From Bog-105 sp965277855 (GTDB taxonomy: Bacteria > Acidobacteriota > Terriglobia > Bryobacterales > Bryobacteraceae): DNA of 64,000 nucleotides. A program made the position numbers and the translations under genes. The number at the start of each line of letters is the position of its first letter. Within the stretch, counting starts at the first letter, position 1. Under the pieces are notes generated by a model. The model ran no database searches and was not told the origin of the DNA. It was given only the letters and a program-made list of their open reading frames with translations. The stretch spans positions 6,138,001 through 6,202,000 of the forward strand of contig OZ255847.1 of the NCBI GenBank assembly GCA_965277855.1, in the 5' to 3' direction. Shown in pieces: positions 51,904 to 60,485 of this stretch.

Positions 51904-52266
51904 GTGACCACTTACTACAGCGAAACAAATCAGGACGCGGTCCTCAAGATACCGGCCAATGCGGCCAAGCTCCAGGAAAAGCGCGAAATTCTCTGCCTGT
52001 TTCAGGAGATGAAGTCGCAGATGTTGCTCCTCAGGGCGCAAGCCCGGCCACCGGCTGGAGAAATAGTCAGCGTCGAATATAACGATGCGCTATTTCTGGG
52101 AGAGATAGTGGGCCTCGCCCCTGCCGCCAATGGCCACTGGCAGGTGGAGGTAAAAGTGGAGCAGGTACTAAGCGGTTTGCAGAGCCTGATGAATTTGCGG
52201 GATCGTTTGCTAGGCGAAGGGACGGCGGTGCGGGTCGAGAGCAGTGCGATGCGCCTCTGCGCCTAG
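51904..52266 (+). CDS. Small conserved protein, PilZ-like C-terminal half
   Basis: The start is uncertain: the GTG at 51904 gives 120 residues and avoids overlap with the previous gene, while an ATG at 51778 would overlap it by 70 bases and add a non-conserved stretch. The product has a charged helix (AAKLQEKREILCLFQEMKSQ) and a beta-rich part, IVSVEYNDALFLGEIVGL and WQVEVKVEQVLSGLQSLMNL, reminiscent of small PilZ-like acidobacterial proteins, but without the RxxxR motif needed for c-di-GMP binding. Function unknown. Confidence 0.6.
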   Translation: MTTYYSETNQDAVLKIPANAAKLQEKREILCLFQEMKSQMLLLRAQARPPAGEIVSVEYNDALFLGEIVGLAPAANGHWQVEVKVEQVLSGLQSLMNLRDRLLGEGTAVRVESSAMRLCA

Positions 52267-52439
52267 AACGCAAGCACAGGCCGCGATTCCTCGCCATCAA
52301 ACGAAAGAGGAACTTCGGCGGACATGGGCCGAGCGCACAGCCGCTTTGGGGCGTCGTGCGCGATTTCACGAGAGGGCGAGTCCGTTGTGCTGCGAAGATC
52401 CTAGAACGAAGCGCCTGATCGGATATGCTGCAGGAGGGA
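52267..52439. other. Intergenic region upstream of rfbD-like gene
   Basis: About 170 bases with no recognised gene. The only clear element is GGAGGG at 52433-52438, one base before the ATG at 52440. That spacing is unusually short for a Shine-Dalgarno sequence and leaves the exact start of the next gene open. Confidence 0.4.
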
Positions 52440-53327
52440 ATGCAGCAGAAGGTTCTGGTCTTTGGCGGCGGCGGACAGCTCGGCGTCGAGCTTTGTCGTG
52501 AACTCGAACGGCGTCGCTGGGCCGTCGAGACCTTTGACAGGCAAAAGCTCGATGTGACAGACGCCGTACGCGTGGAAGCAGTAATTGGGGCAGCCAACCC
52601 TGATGTGGTGATTAATTCGGCGGCTTATAACCAGGTAGACATCGCGGAAGAGGAGCCGTTCGCCGCCTTTGAAGCCAACGCGCTTGCCGTACGCAACCTG
52701 GCGCTGGCCTGCAGGCAATCCGGAGCGCAACTGGTTCATTATTCGACAGATTACGTGTTCGATGGAATGAAGGGCGCGCCCTACGTGGAGACTGATGCGC
52801 CGCATCCCCTGGGAGCTTATGCCGTTTCGAAACTCGCAGGTGAGTTATACGCGCAGGCCTATCTCGCTGACCCGCTGATTATCAGAACTTCCGGCGTGTT
52901 TGGACCGGCAGCTTTATTTACCCCGCGTGGAAATTTCGTCGAAGTCATGTTGCGTTTGGGTAAGGGGCAGAATCCGATTCGAGTCTTAGAAGATCATTTT
53001 GCGTCACCCACCTACGCACCCGCCATGGCGGTGCGCACGGTAGATATGCTGGAGAAAAAACTGACAGGTGTCTTTCACATGGGTGGCGGGCAGGCTATTT
53101 CCTGGTATGAATTCGCCAAAATGATTTTTGAACTGGCCGGCATGTCGCCGGTTGTGCAGCCGAGTGATGAACGGCAGTATCGAACGGCAGCCAGACGACC
53201 GAAGTTTTCAGCTCTGAGTAACCAGAAGCTCGACGCATCGGGCATTGCTCGGATGCCACCGCTGCGCGAGGCGGTGGCCGAATACTTAGAGGCCCGCAAG
53301 CACGTCAGCGCGCATCGTTCGGCGTAG
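52440..53327 (+). CDS. rfbD: dTDP-4-dehydrorhamnose reductase
   Basis: The enzyme reduces dTDP-4-dehydrorhamnose to dTDP-L-rhamnose with NAD(P)H, the last step of the pathway (EC 1.1.1.133). It is an extended short-chain dehydrogenase with the dinucleotide loop FGGGGQLG near residues 8-15, STDYVFDG near 100, and the catalytic YAVSK near 127-131. The C-terminal part contains YRTAARRPKFSALSN as in RfbD. The start is placed at the ATG at 52440 (295 residues), with an ATG at 52425 as alternative. The other three rhamnose genes (rfbA, B, C) are not nearby, so it is an isolated copy. Its 3' end overlaps the convergent VWFA gene by 23 bases. Confidence 0.9.
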   Translation: MQQKVLVFGGGGQLGVELCRELERRRWAVETFDRQKLDVTDAVRVEAVIGAANPDVVINSAAYNQVDIAEEEPFAAFEANALAVRNLALACRQSGAQLVHYSTDYVFDGMKGAPYVETDAPHPLGAYAVSKLAGELYAQAYLADPLIIRTSGVFGPAALFTPRGNFVEVMLRLGKGQNPIRVLEDHFASPTYAPAMAVRTVDMLEKKLTGVFHMGGGQAISWYEFAKMIFELAGMSPVVQPSDERQYRTAARRPKFSALSNQKLDASGIARMPPLREAVAEYLEARKHVSAHRSA

Positions 53328-54351
53328 CATAATAGCCGTTGCGCGCCTGTACGCGATCGTCTTTGTTGTCGACTTTGATTTCGACGTGCCGAAAGGTACT
53401 GTCACGGTTGGTGTTGGTTGGCACGTAACCAAGGGAGTATTGGTTCCGAAGTTCGTCCTGAATTTCGGAAAAAATTTCGTTCAACGTATGCTTCCGGTCG
53501 ACTGAAAAAACGTGCCCCCCGGTTTCAGTCGACATTTTGCGCAGATCGCCTTCGCCGCCCCCGCCGAACATGCCGGATTGCGCATAAAACATGTGATCGA
53601 CGTAATAAATGCTGTAGATAATGGCGTCGGATTTCTGGGCAGCTTCTATGGCGGTGCGGATATTGTAGGTGCTCCCCTGGTCATCGCCGTCGGTTATCAA
53701 CACCAAGGCTTTTCGGCCCACTTCGCTCTTCAGCTTTTCATCGGAAGCCAGGTAAATGGCGTCAAAGAGCAAAGTGCCTTTAGGCGTGCCGGTCTGGGGT
53801 ACGGGCCCGCTATTGGGAATGCCGCCGCCGAGCGTGGGCGTCTGCCCGTCTCCGCGCAAGTCGTTCAAAGAAGAGCTTAAAGCACGAGGTGAATTGGTGT
53901 AGTCCTGCAGCAGATCGGTACTTTTTCCAAAGGAAATCACAAAGGCCTCGTCTTTCTTCCGGATCACACTAGAGAAAAAAGCCGAGGCTGCCTGGCGTTC
54001 GATTTCGATAAGGCGTTCCTGGCTGGCGCTGATATCGATCAGCAGGCCGAGCGTGAGCGGCAGGTCGGTCTCGCGCGAGAAGTGTTGAATCGTCTGCTCC
54101 TTGCCGTCTTCGTACACTTTGAAATTTTGCTTCTCCAGATTAGGGATCAGCTGGCCGCCTTTCTTGGTGCGGACCGTAAACAGAACGTTGACCAGATCCA
54201 CCCCTACGCGTATGGTGGGCGCCTGGTTACCAGCGCCTTGATTCTGATCCTGTTCGGGGCCAGGCGCCTGGGCGCGGGCATTAGGGGAAAGAAGACCAGC
54301 CACGATGAAGAAGATGGCGGTGGCGGTCTTACCAGCACGCGAGTAGGTCAT
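53305..54351 (-). CDS. VWFA-related secreted protein (acidobacterial type), second copy
   Basis: The ATG at 54351 gives 348 residues with signal peptide TATAIFFIVAGLLSPNARA; a GTG at 54372 is an alternative. The N-domain (VNVLFTVRTKKGGQLIPNL, FKVYEDGKEQ) precedes a VWA fold with MIDAS DISAS and acidic site LITDGDDQG, followed by YSLGYVPTNTNRDSTFRHVE. It has the same layout as the gene at 47383-48354 but is clearly diverged, with an added Gln/Gly-rich stretch after the signal and a Gly/Pro-rich insert (TPTLGGGIPNSGPVPQTGTP). Secreted; partner unknown. Confidence 0.9.
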   Translation of the reverse strand: MTYSRAGKTATAIFFIVAGLLSPNARAQAPGPEQDQNQGAGNQAPTIRVGVDLVNVLFTVRTKKGGQLIPNLEKQNFKVYEDGKEQTIQHFSRETDLPLTLGLLIDISASQERLIEIERQAASAFFSSVIRKKDEAFVISFGKSTDLLQDYTNSPRALSSSLNDLRGDGQTPTLGGGIPNSGPVPQTGTPKGTLLFDAIYLASDEKLKSEVGRKALVLITDGDDQGSTYNIRTAIEAAQKSDAIIYSIYYVDHMFYAQSGMFGGGGEGDLRKMSTETGGHVFSVDRKHTLNEIFSEIQDELRNQYSLGYVPTNTNRDSTFRHVEIKVDNKDDRVQARNGYYATPNDAR

Positions 54352-54455
54352 TCCGATTTGATTATCGTCCACCTGGGCTCGAATAGTAGACGGGCGGCGA
54401 GACAGAATCGCTGGTTTCCGAGTGTTCCTACAGTGGACGCGCTGGAATCAGAGTC

Positions 54456-56387
54456 TCAGGATATGAGATCGCTGCCCGTACGCGAAACCTGTTCAGAGGC
54501 GAGCACCACCGCCGAATATCCGGGCAATCGCCAATTGTCCTTAGTATCAGGAGGGTACGTCCCGTAACCGCCGTATTTTGGATCCTCGCTCGACCAGATC
54601 ACTTTCCAACGGCAATCGAGCGGCGGCGCGAGCAGAGGCTCCGGAGCAGGGTTCAGATGATGGTCCCGGCTTAAATTGATGAGCAATAAACGATCGCCAT
54701 TGACCCCTCCGGAATAGCGCAGTAAAAACGAGTTAGGACCAGTCACGGCGCCATCAATGGCTCCCCACTTCTGCATCCTGAAGACTGGATCCTGTTTCCG
54801 CAGCGCCATCAAATCCTTGTGCAAGCAATACATCTCATGATTTTTCTGTCGCTCTGAAAAATCCAGCTTTGACTTTTCGAATGTCGAGGGGTTTCCTGGA
54901 TCCCCAAACACATGCTGCATTTCCGGAAGGGCCAAGCTCCGAAACTGCGCCAGGAATTGAGTTCGTCCTTCCCGCACCATTTTGGAGAGCTCGGCGCGAT
55001 GGTCGCAGAAGTAAAGGAAGGGTGTCGTGGCTGCGAACTCCTGTCCCTGAAAAAGCATGGGTGTTCCGGGTGCTAGCAGAAGCAAGGCGGTCATCGCTTT
55101 ATACTTGCCTGCTGTCGCCAGAACATTCGGGCGTTCACCTCGAGCAGTATTCGCTATCTGATCATGGTTTTGAATGAAAGTGACAAATGAGGCCGGCTTT
55201 ATGTCGGATCCCGGCGTACCGCGCCGTTGGCCTTGCCAGCTATACCACTGGCCCTGGTACAGATATCCGTATTTGACTGCGGACACAAATTCTTGGGGCG
55301 CTCCCATGTAGTCGCTATAGTAAGCCTCGTTCCGCCCAGTGAGAGCGACAATCGCGCTGTGATGAAAATCGTCGTTCCAGAGGGCGTCCAGGCCTAATCC
55401 ACCTTCAGCGGGACTGCGCACCAGGTCAGTCTGTTGCGGTTCATTTTCCGCAATTAGTATGATTTGGCGTTGTCCGGCCGCCTCTCTTGCTGATTGAGCA
55501 ATTTCCTGAATAATATGCGGATGCGAAGAGTCGTGGATATCTTGTGTCGCGTCCAGTCGCAAGCCGTCCAGATGAAACTCGTCGATCCAATACTGCGCGT
55601 TAACCTTGAAAAACTCTCTTACCTGTTTCGAGTTAGGTCCATCGAAATTAATCGCCTGACCCCAATCCGTCTGGGTGGGCGAGAAATAGTCACTAGCGAA
55701 GCTTCCCCAATAGTTGCCGTCTGGACCGAAATGATTGTAGACGACGTCGAGAATCAGCCCGATACCGACGCGGTGAGCTTCGTTGACGAAATCCCGAAAT
55801 TGATCAGGGGCGCCGTAAAGCCAGGTTGGAGCGAAAAGGCCCACGCCATCGTAGCCCCATCCGAAGCGACCGGGAAAATCGGCGATCGGCATGACCTCCA
55901 CAACCGTTATGCCGACTGAAGCAAGTTCCTGCAACTGGCCTTGAGCGGCTTCCCAGGTTCCCTCACGAGTGAATGTCCCGATATGCATTTCATACAGGAT
56001 TTGGCCTTCCAGGCAAACGCCCTCCCAAGCCTGGTCAGTCCAGTTGTAAGCGCTGGGATCTATCACCTGGGAAGCACCGTGCGGTCCGTCGGGTTGAAAG
56101 CGAGAAGCGGGGTCCGGGTAACGTTCGACACCCTGATCCAACTCGAAGCGATAACGGGTTCCCACCGAGGCGCTCTGTGCGAGTCCGGCGAAGTATCCAT
56201 CGGTATCCGGTAGGAGAACTACCGTCTGAGCCGGCGCAGCTGACTCTTCTAGTGCGACGCGCACGCTGATTGCGTTCGACGCCCACACACGGAAGTGCAC
56301 GCCTCCCTTGGGCTGCGGTTCGGCGCCAACAGGGTATTTTCGAGCGATGATTTCCGATCTTTGTTTGCTGGAGTAAGCCTCAGCCAT
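54456..56387 (-). CDS. treZ: Malto-oligosyltrehalose trehalohydrolase
   Basis: This GH13 enzyme (EC 3.2.1.141) releases trehalose from the ends of maltooligosyl-trehalose. The ATG at 56387 gives 643 residues; an upstream ATG at 56459 adds an unconserved leader. The N-terminal E-set/CBM48 domain (GGVHFRVWASNAISVRVALE) precedes the (beta/alpha)8 barrel with catalytic Asp in GLRLDATQDI (near 277), Glu in LIAENEPQQ (near 313) and the transition-state Asp in IQNHDQIAN (near 409). LDVVYNHFGPDGNY is a strong TreZ-type signature. The C-terminal beta domain ends the protein. treY, which makes its substrate, is not in the window. Trehalose synthesis suggests osmotic or desiccation protection. Confidence 0.94.
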   Translation of the reverse strand: MAEAYSSKQRSEIIARKYPVGAEPQPKGGVHFRVWASNAISVRVALEESAAPAQTVVLLPDTDGYFAGLAQSASVGTRYRFELDQGVERYPDPASRFQPDGPHGASQVIDPSAYNWTDQAWEGVCLEGQILYEMHIGTFTREGTWEAAQGQLQELASVGITVVEVMPIADFPGRFGWGYDGVGLFAPTWLYGAPDQFRDFVNEAHRVGIGLILDVVYNHFGPDGNYWGSFASDYFSPTQTDWGQAINFDGPNSKQVREFFKVNAQYWIDEFHLDGLRLDATQDIHDSSHPHIIQEIAQSAREAAGQRQIILIAENEPQQTDLVRSPAEGGLGLDALWNDDFHHSAIVALTGRNEAYYSDYMGAPQEFVSAVKYGYLYQGQWYSWQGQRRGTPGSDIKPASFVTFIQNHDQIANTARGERPNVLATAGKYKAMTALLLLAPGTPMLFQGQEFAATTPFLYFCDHRAELSKMVREGRTQFLAQFRSLALPEMQHVFGDPGNPSTFEKSKLDFSERQKNHEMYCLHKDLMALRKQDPVFRMQKWGAIDGAVTGPNSFLLRYSGGVNGDRLLLINLSRDHHLNPAPEPLLAPPLDCRWKVIWSSEDPKYGGYGTYPPDTKDNWRLPGYSAVVLASEQVSRTGSDLIS

Positions 56388-56558
56388 GGAAGGACCCTCT
56401 GCATTTCCATTTCGAGGGTCGTTGGCTGAGGTCTCAGGTCTTGAATTAGCTTCGAGCATACAAGTTGTGCCTCTTTACAAACGACGAAAAGTATTGCAAC
56501 ACCAAAGTGCATCCGCGGATGCGATCTCCAACGAAAATATCCGTTAGGAACTCGCCAA

Positions 56559-56846
56559 CTATTCCTTTTCTTCCGCTCCGTTGCGACTAATATTGGGAAC
56601 GCCCTGATTTACGACACCCCGATTCAACGCCCATTTCAGCCGCTGCAGAGTGTTGCATACTTCTTCTGCCCGGCTTGACCGGCCGTCCTGGTACCCATAT
56701 ATAGTTTGAACCAGATCGAACATCAATTGGCACTCTTCGTCTAGCCGACTCAAGCTTTTTGCAAGTTCAGAAAGCTGATCCTGCGTGGCGGGATTTCGGT
56801 TCGCCTGCTTGTCAATGCCAATCTGAGAAATGCCTGGTGTGTTCAT
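56559..56846 (-). CDS. Small hypothetical protein
   Basis: The ATG at 56846 gives 95 residues (a longer frame to 56912 runs into the preceding gene). The sequence is polar and helical: LSELAKSLSRLDEECQLMFD and VCNTLQRLKWALNRGV, with no signal or membrane segment. It lies eight bases after the 291-residue secreted-protein gene on the same strand. I recognise no family. Confidence 0.5.
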   Translation of the reverse strand: MNTPGISQIGIDKQANRNPATQDQLSELAKSLSRLDEECQLMFDLVQTIYGYQDGRSSRAEEVCNTLQRLKWALNRGVVNQGVPNISRNGAEEKE

Positions 56847-56854
56847 GCGATGTT

Positions 56855-57730
56855 TTATTGCCCGGGATAAGAGCTGCGCGTCCAAACCGGAGAGGACATT
56901 TCGGTCGTCCAAACAGGACCACCTAAATAGAGCGGCCCGACTGACTTGACAAAAGCCGGCGCTTCGCCTCCAACCACCCAGACTTGCATGTCGGCCGGCT
57001 GTTTGCCAACCAGCGGAGCCAGAATTCCGGCTAGTCCACCCAATTGAATCCTGGCCACGAAGCGAGTGGCCAGGTGATGGCTGCCGGCAATCGTAAAAGT
57101 ATCTTCAGCGGCGGGTGCGATGACAATCTTCACCAGGCGTGGCTTGGGACTGGCCGTCACGTAGGAAACCTCCGTTTCTTTAGCGTGAGCCGGAATATTC
57201 TTCAAGACGTTTAGGATCATGCCGTTTGCCACGTCGGGCGGAAGATCCAGATGTTCCTTGTAGATCTTTTCCTTGCCTTTCTCTTCAGAGCGAACGACGA
57301 CTTGGCCTGTCGAGGCATTGATTGAGAGATCTGTCTGATCCGGAAACGTGGGTCCTTTCTGGATATGGTGGTCGGCTATCAGCCGGAAGTGGCCGCGCTG
57401 CGAAAAGATCGCCATCTCGTCGTCTACTGAGCCATCTTTGAAACGGAAGACCAAGTGGGATTTCACGCGATTTCTTTGAGTGGTTTGGATGAGATCGCCT
57501 GTTGCAATCACCTTATCGTCGGGACTACGAATGACCAGAAATCCGTGAACCGATCCTTCCTCGAAATGTACTGGAATAGGTTCGGCTGATGACAGCTGAG
57601 ATTGGGCTGCGCCGACGAAACAAACTACCAGTAAGAGTGCTTTGGTAAAGGAAGGAAGCCATCTCACAGTCGGGTGTCCTCCGTTCGTCGGGATCGCTCG
57701 AAAAACTTCAATCAATTTGTGCAGAGTCAT
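56855..57730 (-). CDS. Secreted or membrane-anchored protein, function unknown
   Basis: This 291-residue protein has a basic N-terminus and one hydrophobic segment at about residues 30-48 (ALLLVVCFVGAAQSQLSSA) that could be a late signal peptide or an anchor. The remainder is strand-rich: VHGFLVIRSPDDKVIATGDL, HLVFRFKDGSVDDEMAIFSQ, and a C-terminal half with LVKIVIAPAAEDTFTIAGS. It gives the impression of a periplasmic beta-sandwich or lipocalin-like protein. I recognise no named family. It lies downstream of the mechanosensitive channel operon but is separated from it by about 250 bases. Confidence 0.65.
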   Translation of the reverse strand: MTLHKLIEVFRAIPTNGGHPTVRWLPSFTKALLLVVCFVGAAQSQLSSAEPIPVHFEEGSVHGFLVIRSPDDKVIATGDLIQTTQRNRVKSHLVFRFKDGSVDDEMAIFSQRGHFRLIADHHIQKGPTFPDQTDLSINASTGQVVVRSEEKGKEKIYKEHLDLPPDVANGMILNVLKNIPAHAKETEVSYVTASPKPRLVKIVIAPAAEDTFTIAGSHHLATRFVARIQLGGLAGILAPLVGKQPADMQVWVVGGEAPAFVKSVGPLYLGGPVWTTEMSSPVWTRSSYPGQ

Positions 57731-57977
57731 TGTTTCATTCAGTCAAGTTGCTTGATATCGAAAATTGGTCCTGCCTTCAGGCACGCCTTGTCGTTAAGGA
57801 TTTTGCCTTGACTTAGTAGTTCCGCGTTCACACGAATGAGAGCCGACCGGCAGTACCGAGGCGTTTTGGGCAAGTAGAGTAACTCTTGCTCTCATCGAGC
57901 CCCGGATTCACAGGTGAGAAAAGAATAACTATTTGACGGCGCGGAGACCTGCCGCCTATTGGCGGACCGTCATTAAC
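57731..57977. other. Intergenic region with short hairpin
   Basis: This gap separates the channel gene from the secreted-protein gene on the same strand. A short hairpin, CCGCC/GGCGG with a four-base loop (57952-57965), lies just beyond the channel gene stop and could be a weak terminator. No other feature is recognised; the promoter of the 291-residue gene should lie near its right-to-left start. Confidence 0.35.
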
Positions 57978-58799
57978 TCATTCAACGACGTTCTCCATCA
58001 AAATCAGATTTGGAATTGTAACCTGGTGTCCGTCACGTTCAATTTCTGTGCCGACCGATCCTACGCCCACTACCTTCCCCTTCATGCCCTGTACCTCGAT
58101 TTCCCGCCCTTCCGGGAAGTGATCCCGCACAAACGCGCCGGCCAAAAGATTCGCCACCACAGCCCTACTACCAAGTCCGAGAGCGAGTGCGAGCGCCAGG
58201 CCTGCCGATATCATTAGTACCGAAAAGATCACAGTCAAAATGCCGGTTTGAACCCCTAGTTGGGCGAGCGTCAAGATAATCACAATCAGGGAAAGGAAGT
58301 AACGAATGACGTGACCAACAGCCGGTGAATACTCGAGTCCGGCTTTGTGTGCCGATCCCGCGGCGGACGACGCGATGGCGCGGGAAACCGCAAGGCCGCC
58401 AACCAGGATCACAATCGAAGCAATCAGGCTAGGCAAATATATGACAAATTTTGTGATGAGCTGAGATACATAATCCAGCTTGAGGGCCTCGAAAGCGGGA
58501 AGCAGGAAAAGTATCATCACCACCCAATACACGAGTTTCTTTATGAGATTGGCTGGAGATGCCGAGAGTCCTGCATCGCGCAACACGCCGTAAATACCGC
58601 CGCGTCGGGCGGTGTCGTTAAAGCGCATTACCCTTAGAAGTCTCGCTGTCAAGGCTTCAGCGACTGACGCTGCGACCCAGCCAAGCGCAAGTATAAGTAG
58701 CGCGCTCACTAAATTCGGCAAATAGGCAATCATCCGGCTGACGCTACCGGCCAGGGCTACATTGAGCGCGCTGGTGACATTTTCATAGATCTTCTGCAT
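57978..58799 (-). CDS. MscS-like mechanosensitive channel with conserved TM-helix repeats
   Basis: This 273-residue protein has about five membrane helices. Two copies of the conserved TM-helix motif are visible (IAYLPNLVSALLILALGW near 24-42 and VIYLPSLIASIVILVGGLAV near 118-138). A glycine/alanine-rich pore-like helix, MISAGLALALALGLGSRAVV, follows near 195-215, then a small MscS-type beta domain (GREIEVQGMKGKVVGVG, VTIPNLILMENVV). It lacks the large C-terminal cytoplasmic vestibule of MscS, as in the shorter CmpX-like proteins. It should gate on membrane tension. It is 25 bases after the small membrane protein that follows the ECF sigma gene. Confidence 0.82.
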   Translation of the reverse strand: MQKIYENVTSALNVALAGSVSRMIAYLPNLVSALLILALGWVAASVAEALTARLLRVMRFNDTARRGGIYGVLRDAGLSASPANLIKKLVYWVVMILFLLPAFEALKLDYVSQLITKFVIYLPSLIASIVILVGGLAVSRAIASSAAGSAHKAGLEYSPAVGHVIRYFLSLIVIILTLAQLGVQTGILTVIFSVLMISAGLALALALGLGSRAVVANLLAGAFVRDHFPEGREIEVQGMKGKVVGVGSVGTEIERDGHQVTIPNLILMENVVE

Positions 58800-58824
58800 A
58801 GGAAAATACTCCGTTCAATATCGC

Positions 58825-59076
58825 TTAGAAAGTCTTTCTCTGGTTTCGCGGGCTTGGCGGTGAAGAGAAGAATCGAAATGCCACAGTCAAAAAGGCATGA
58901 AGGACAATCCAAAACCCATATACCTGTTTCTCCAACAAATCTCTGCCGAGCTGGAACGTTCGGATTCGACGTCGGAGCTTCTCCTGGGTATTGGCGGGTG
59001 CTATTACCTGGAGACGTTCTAACATTTCAAGTAACTCGTCCAGATTGTCGGGTTTGAAGGGCTCGTCTTTATTCAT
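58825..59076 (-). CDS. Small single-TM protein coupled to ECF sigma gene, possible anti-sigma factor
   Basis: This 83-residue protein has an acidic, helical N-terminal half (NLDELLEMLERLQVI) and one membrane helix at about 54-71 (YGFWIVLHAFLTVAFRFF), then a short basic tail. Its ATG overlaps the sigma factor stop by four bases. Position and topology fit a small membrane anti-sigma factor, but the zinc HxxxCxxC motif common in that role is absent. The function is therefore inferred from context. Confidence 0.6.
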   Translation of the reverse strand: MNKDEPFKPDNLDELLEMLERLQVIAPANTQEKLRRRIRTFQLGRDLLEKQVYGFWIVLHAFLTVAFRFFSSPPSPRNQRKTF

Positions 59077-59615
59077 TGCTCGCCTACGTATACGACACGG
59101 AGTTCTTCGCGAGCCCGAAGCAGGCGCATCTTAACAGCGCTCTGACTGATGCCGAGGCTTTCCGCGATCTCCCGAATTTCCAGATCCATCACATATTTCA
59201 TGATCAAGACGGACCGCTGCTCGTTGTCTAAACGAAGTAAGGCTTGATCGAGTGCCATGGACGTTTCGGTGGATTTGCTCGCGGCGTCTCGACCGCCCTC
59301 CCTGGCAAATCTGTCATCCCGAGATCGATCCTGCCGGTTCTTACCCAAAAAATTAAGACAGTGATTGTGCGTCACGCGATACAGCCAGGTGGAGAAAGCG
59401 GCTCTCTCCTCAAAAGAAGGCAAACTCACAAAGACTCTCATGAAAATTTCCTGTAGCAGATCCTCGGCGTCCGACGCGTCGCCGACCATGCGGTAGCAGA
59501 GCGTATACACCCGGTTCTTATACCGCCCAATCAATTGATCAAACGCTCCATGTTGATGCGGGAGTTCGCGCTTGCAACGGGCCACCAGAGAAGCGTCATC
59601 ATCGACGCCCTTCAT
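59073..59615 (-). CDS. ECF-type RNA polymerase sigma factor
   Basis: This 180-residue sigma-70-family protein has region 2 at about 20-90 (AFDQLIGRYKNRVYTLCYRM, DAEDLLQEIFMRVF, STWLYRVTHNHCLNFL) and region 4 at about 120-175 (LRLDNEQRSVLIMKYVMDLE, IAESLGISQSAVKMRLLRAR). It directs RNA polymerase to stress-type promoters. It heads a leftward operon with a small membrane protein and a mechanosensitive channel, so envelope or osmotic stress is the likeliest signal. An inverted repeat lies about 60 bases upstream of its start. Confidence 0.93.
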   Translation of the reverse strand: MKGVDDDASLVARCKRELPHQHGAFDQLIGRYKNRVYTLCYRMVGDASDAEDLLQEIFMRVFVSLPSFEERAAFSTWLYRVTHNHCLNFLGKNRQDRSRDDRFAREGGRDAASKSTETSMALDQALLRLDNEQRSVLIMKYVMDLEIREIAESLGISQSAVKMRLLRAREELRVVYVGEQ

Positions 59616-59671
59616 ACGCGAGCATTCCGGCCAGCCAAATCGACCTCACAATCCGCATCGCCTCTTTTCCG

Positions 59672-59693
59672 CTATCCTCCCCGGGGAAGATAG
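59672..59693. promoter_or_regulatory. Inverted repeat upstream of ECF sigma gene
   Basis: CTATC-x-TCCCC pairs with GGGGA-x-GATAG with no loop: a 22-base dyad with one mismatched position per arm, centred in the gap between the sigma gene and the alkA-like gene. It may be a regulator site or a cruciform; as a transcript it would fold tightly. Confidence 0.4.
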
Positions 59694-59882
59694 TGAGGGC
59701 GGCCCACTGCATTCAGCTGTAACAATCATGCGTGCGGCCTGCGCTTTCTCCTTCTGCACATTGAGACAGAGCAACTCTAGCGGAGGTCACAATTGCAAAA
59801 CGTAAATCGACAAAAAAACTTTACTCGATGTTTTACCCTCCATGCTTCGGTGGGCGTTCTTTTGTCAAACTAGACGAGGAGT

Positions 59883-60485
59883 ATGGAAGAGGCGATCTTA
59901 CATTTGCGGTCCCGTGATCCGATCCTGGCGGCCATAATCGAGCGGGTCGGCCCTTGCGTTTTGCTCAAGAGAGAGCCGACTTTCGAGACGTTGGCGCGTT
60001 CGATCACCTTCCAGCAGTTGCATGGGAAGGCAGCGCTCTCTATCTTTAACCGTCTGCGAAAAGCGGTGGGTAGGCGATTTACCGCGGGCGCGTTCCTGCA
60101 GCTGAGCGAAGACGAATTACGAGCCTGTGGACTTTCTCGACAGAAGATAGCGTCGTTAACCGATCTGGCGGAACGAGTGATTCGCAAGGAAGTCAGCTTC
60201 CGAAAGCTGGACCGGTTTGGCGACGACGAGATTATCGCTATGTTCTCGCAGGTGCGAGGCGTAGGAGTATGGACAGCTCAAATGTTCTTGATGTTCGCTC
60301 TTGAACGGCCCAACGTCCTGCCGCTCGGAGATTTTGGTATTCGGAACGCAGTCCGGCAGGCGTATGGACTGGCAGCCATGCCGAAACCGGCCGAGCTTCA
60401 GAAGATCGCCGAGAAATGGGATCCTTACTGCACGGTAGCCAGCTGGTACTTATGGCGCAGTCTGGATAACGTTGCGATGCTTTGA
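59883..60485 (+). CDS. DNA-3-methyladenine glycosylase, AlkA-type HhH-GPD
   Basis: This 200-residue base-excision-repair glycosylase has the family's FETLARSITFQQLHGKAA segment, the helix-hairpin-helix VRGVGVWTAQMFLMFALERP (about 120-140), and the Gly-Pro-Asp-type loop LPLGDFGIRNAV with the catalytic Asp near residue 148. It ends in WYLWRSLDN, the usual C-terminal helix. It lacks the N-terminal beta domain of E. coli AlkA and is of the short type. GAGGAG precedes the ATG at 59883. It removes alkylated purines such as 3-methyladenine. Its 3' end overlaps the convergent ankyrin gene by 61 bases. Confidence 0.92.
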   Translation: MEEAILHLRSRDPILAAIIERVGPCVLLKREPTFETLARSITFQQLHGKAALSIFNRLRKAVGRRFTAGAFLQLSEDELRACGLSRQKIASLTDLAERVIRKEVSFRKLDRFGDDEIIAMFSQVRGVGVWTAQMFLMFALERPNVLPLGDFGIRNAVRQAYGLAAMPKPAELQKIAEKWDPYCTVASWYLWRSLDNVAML

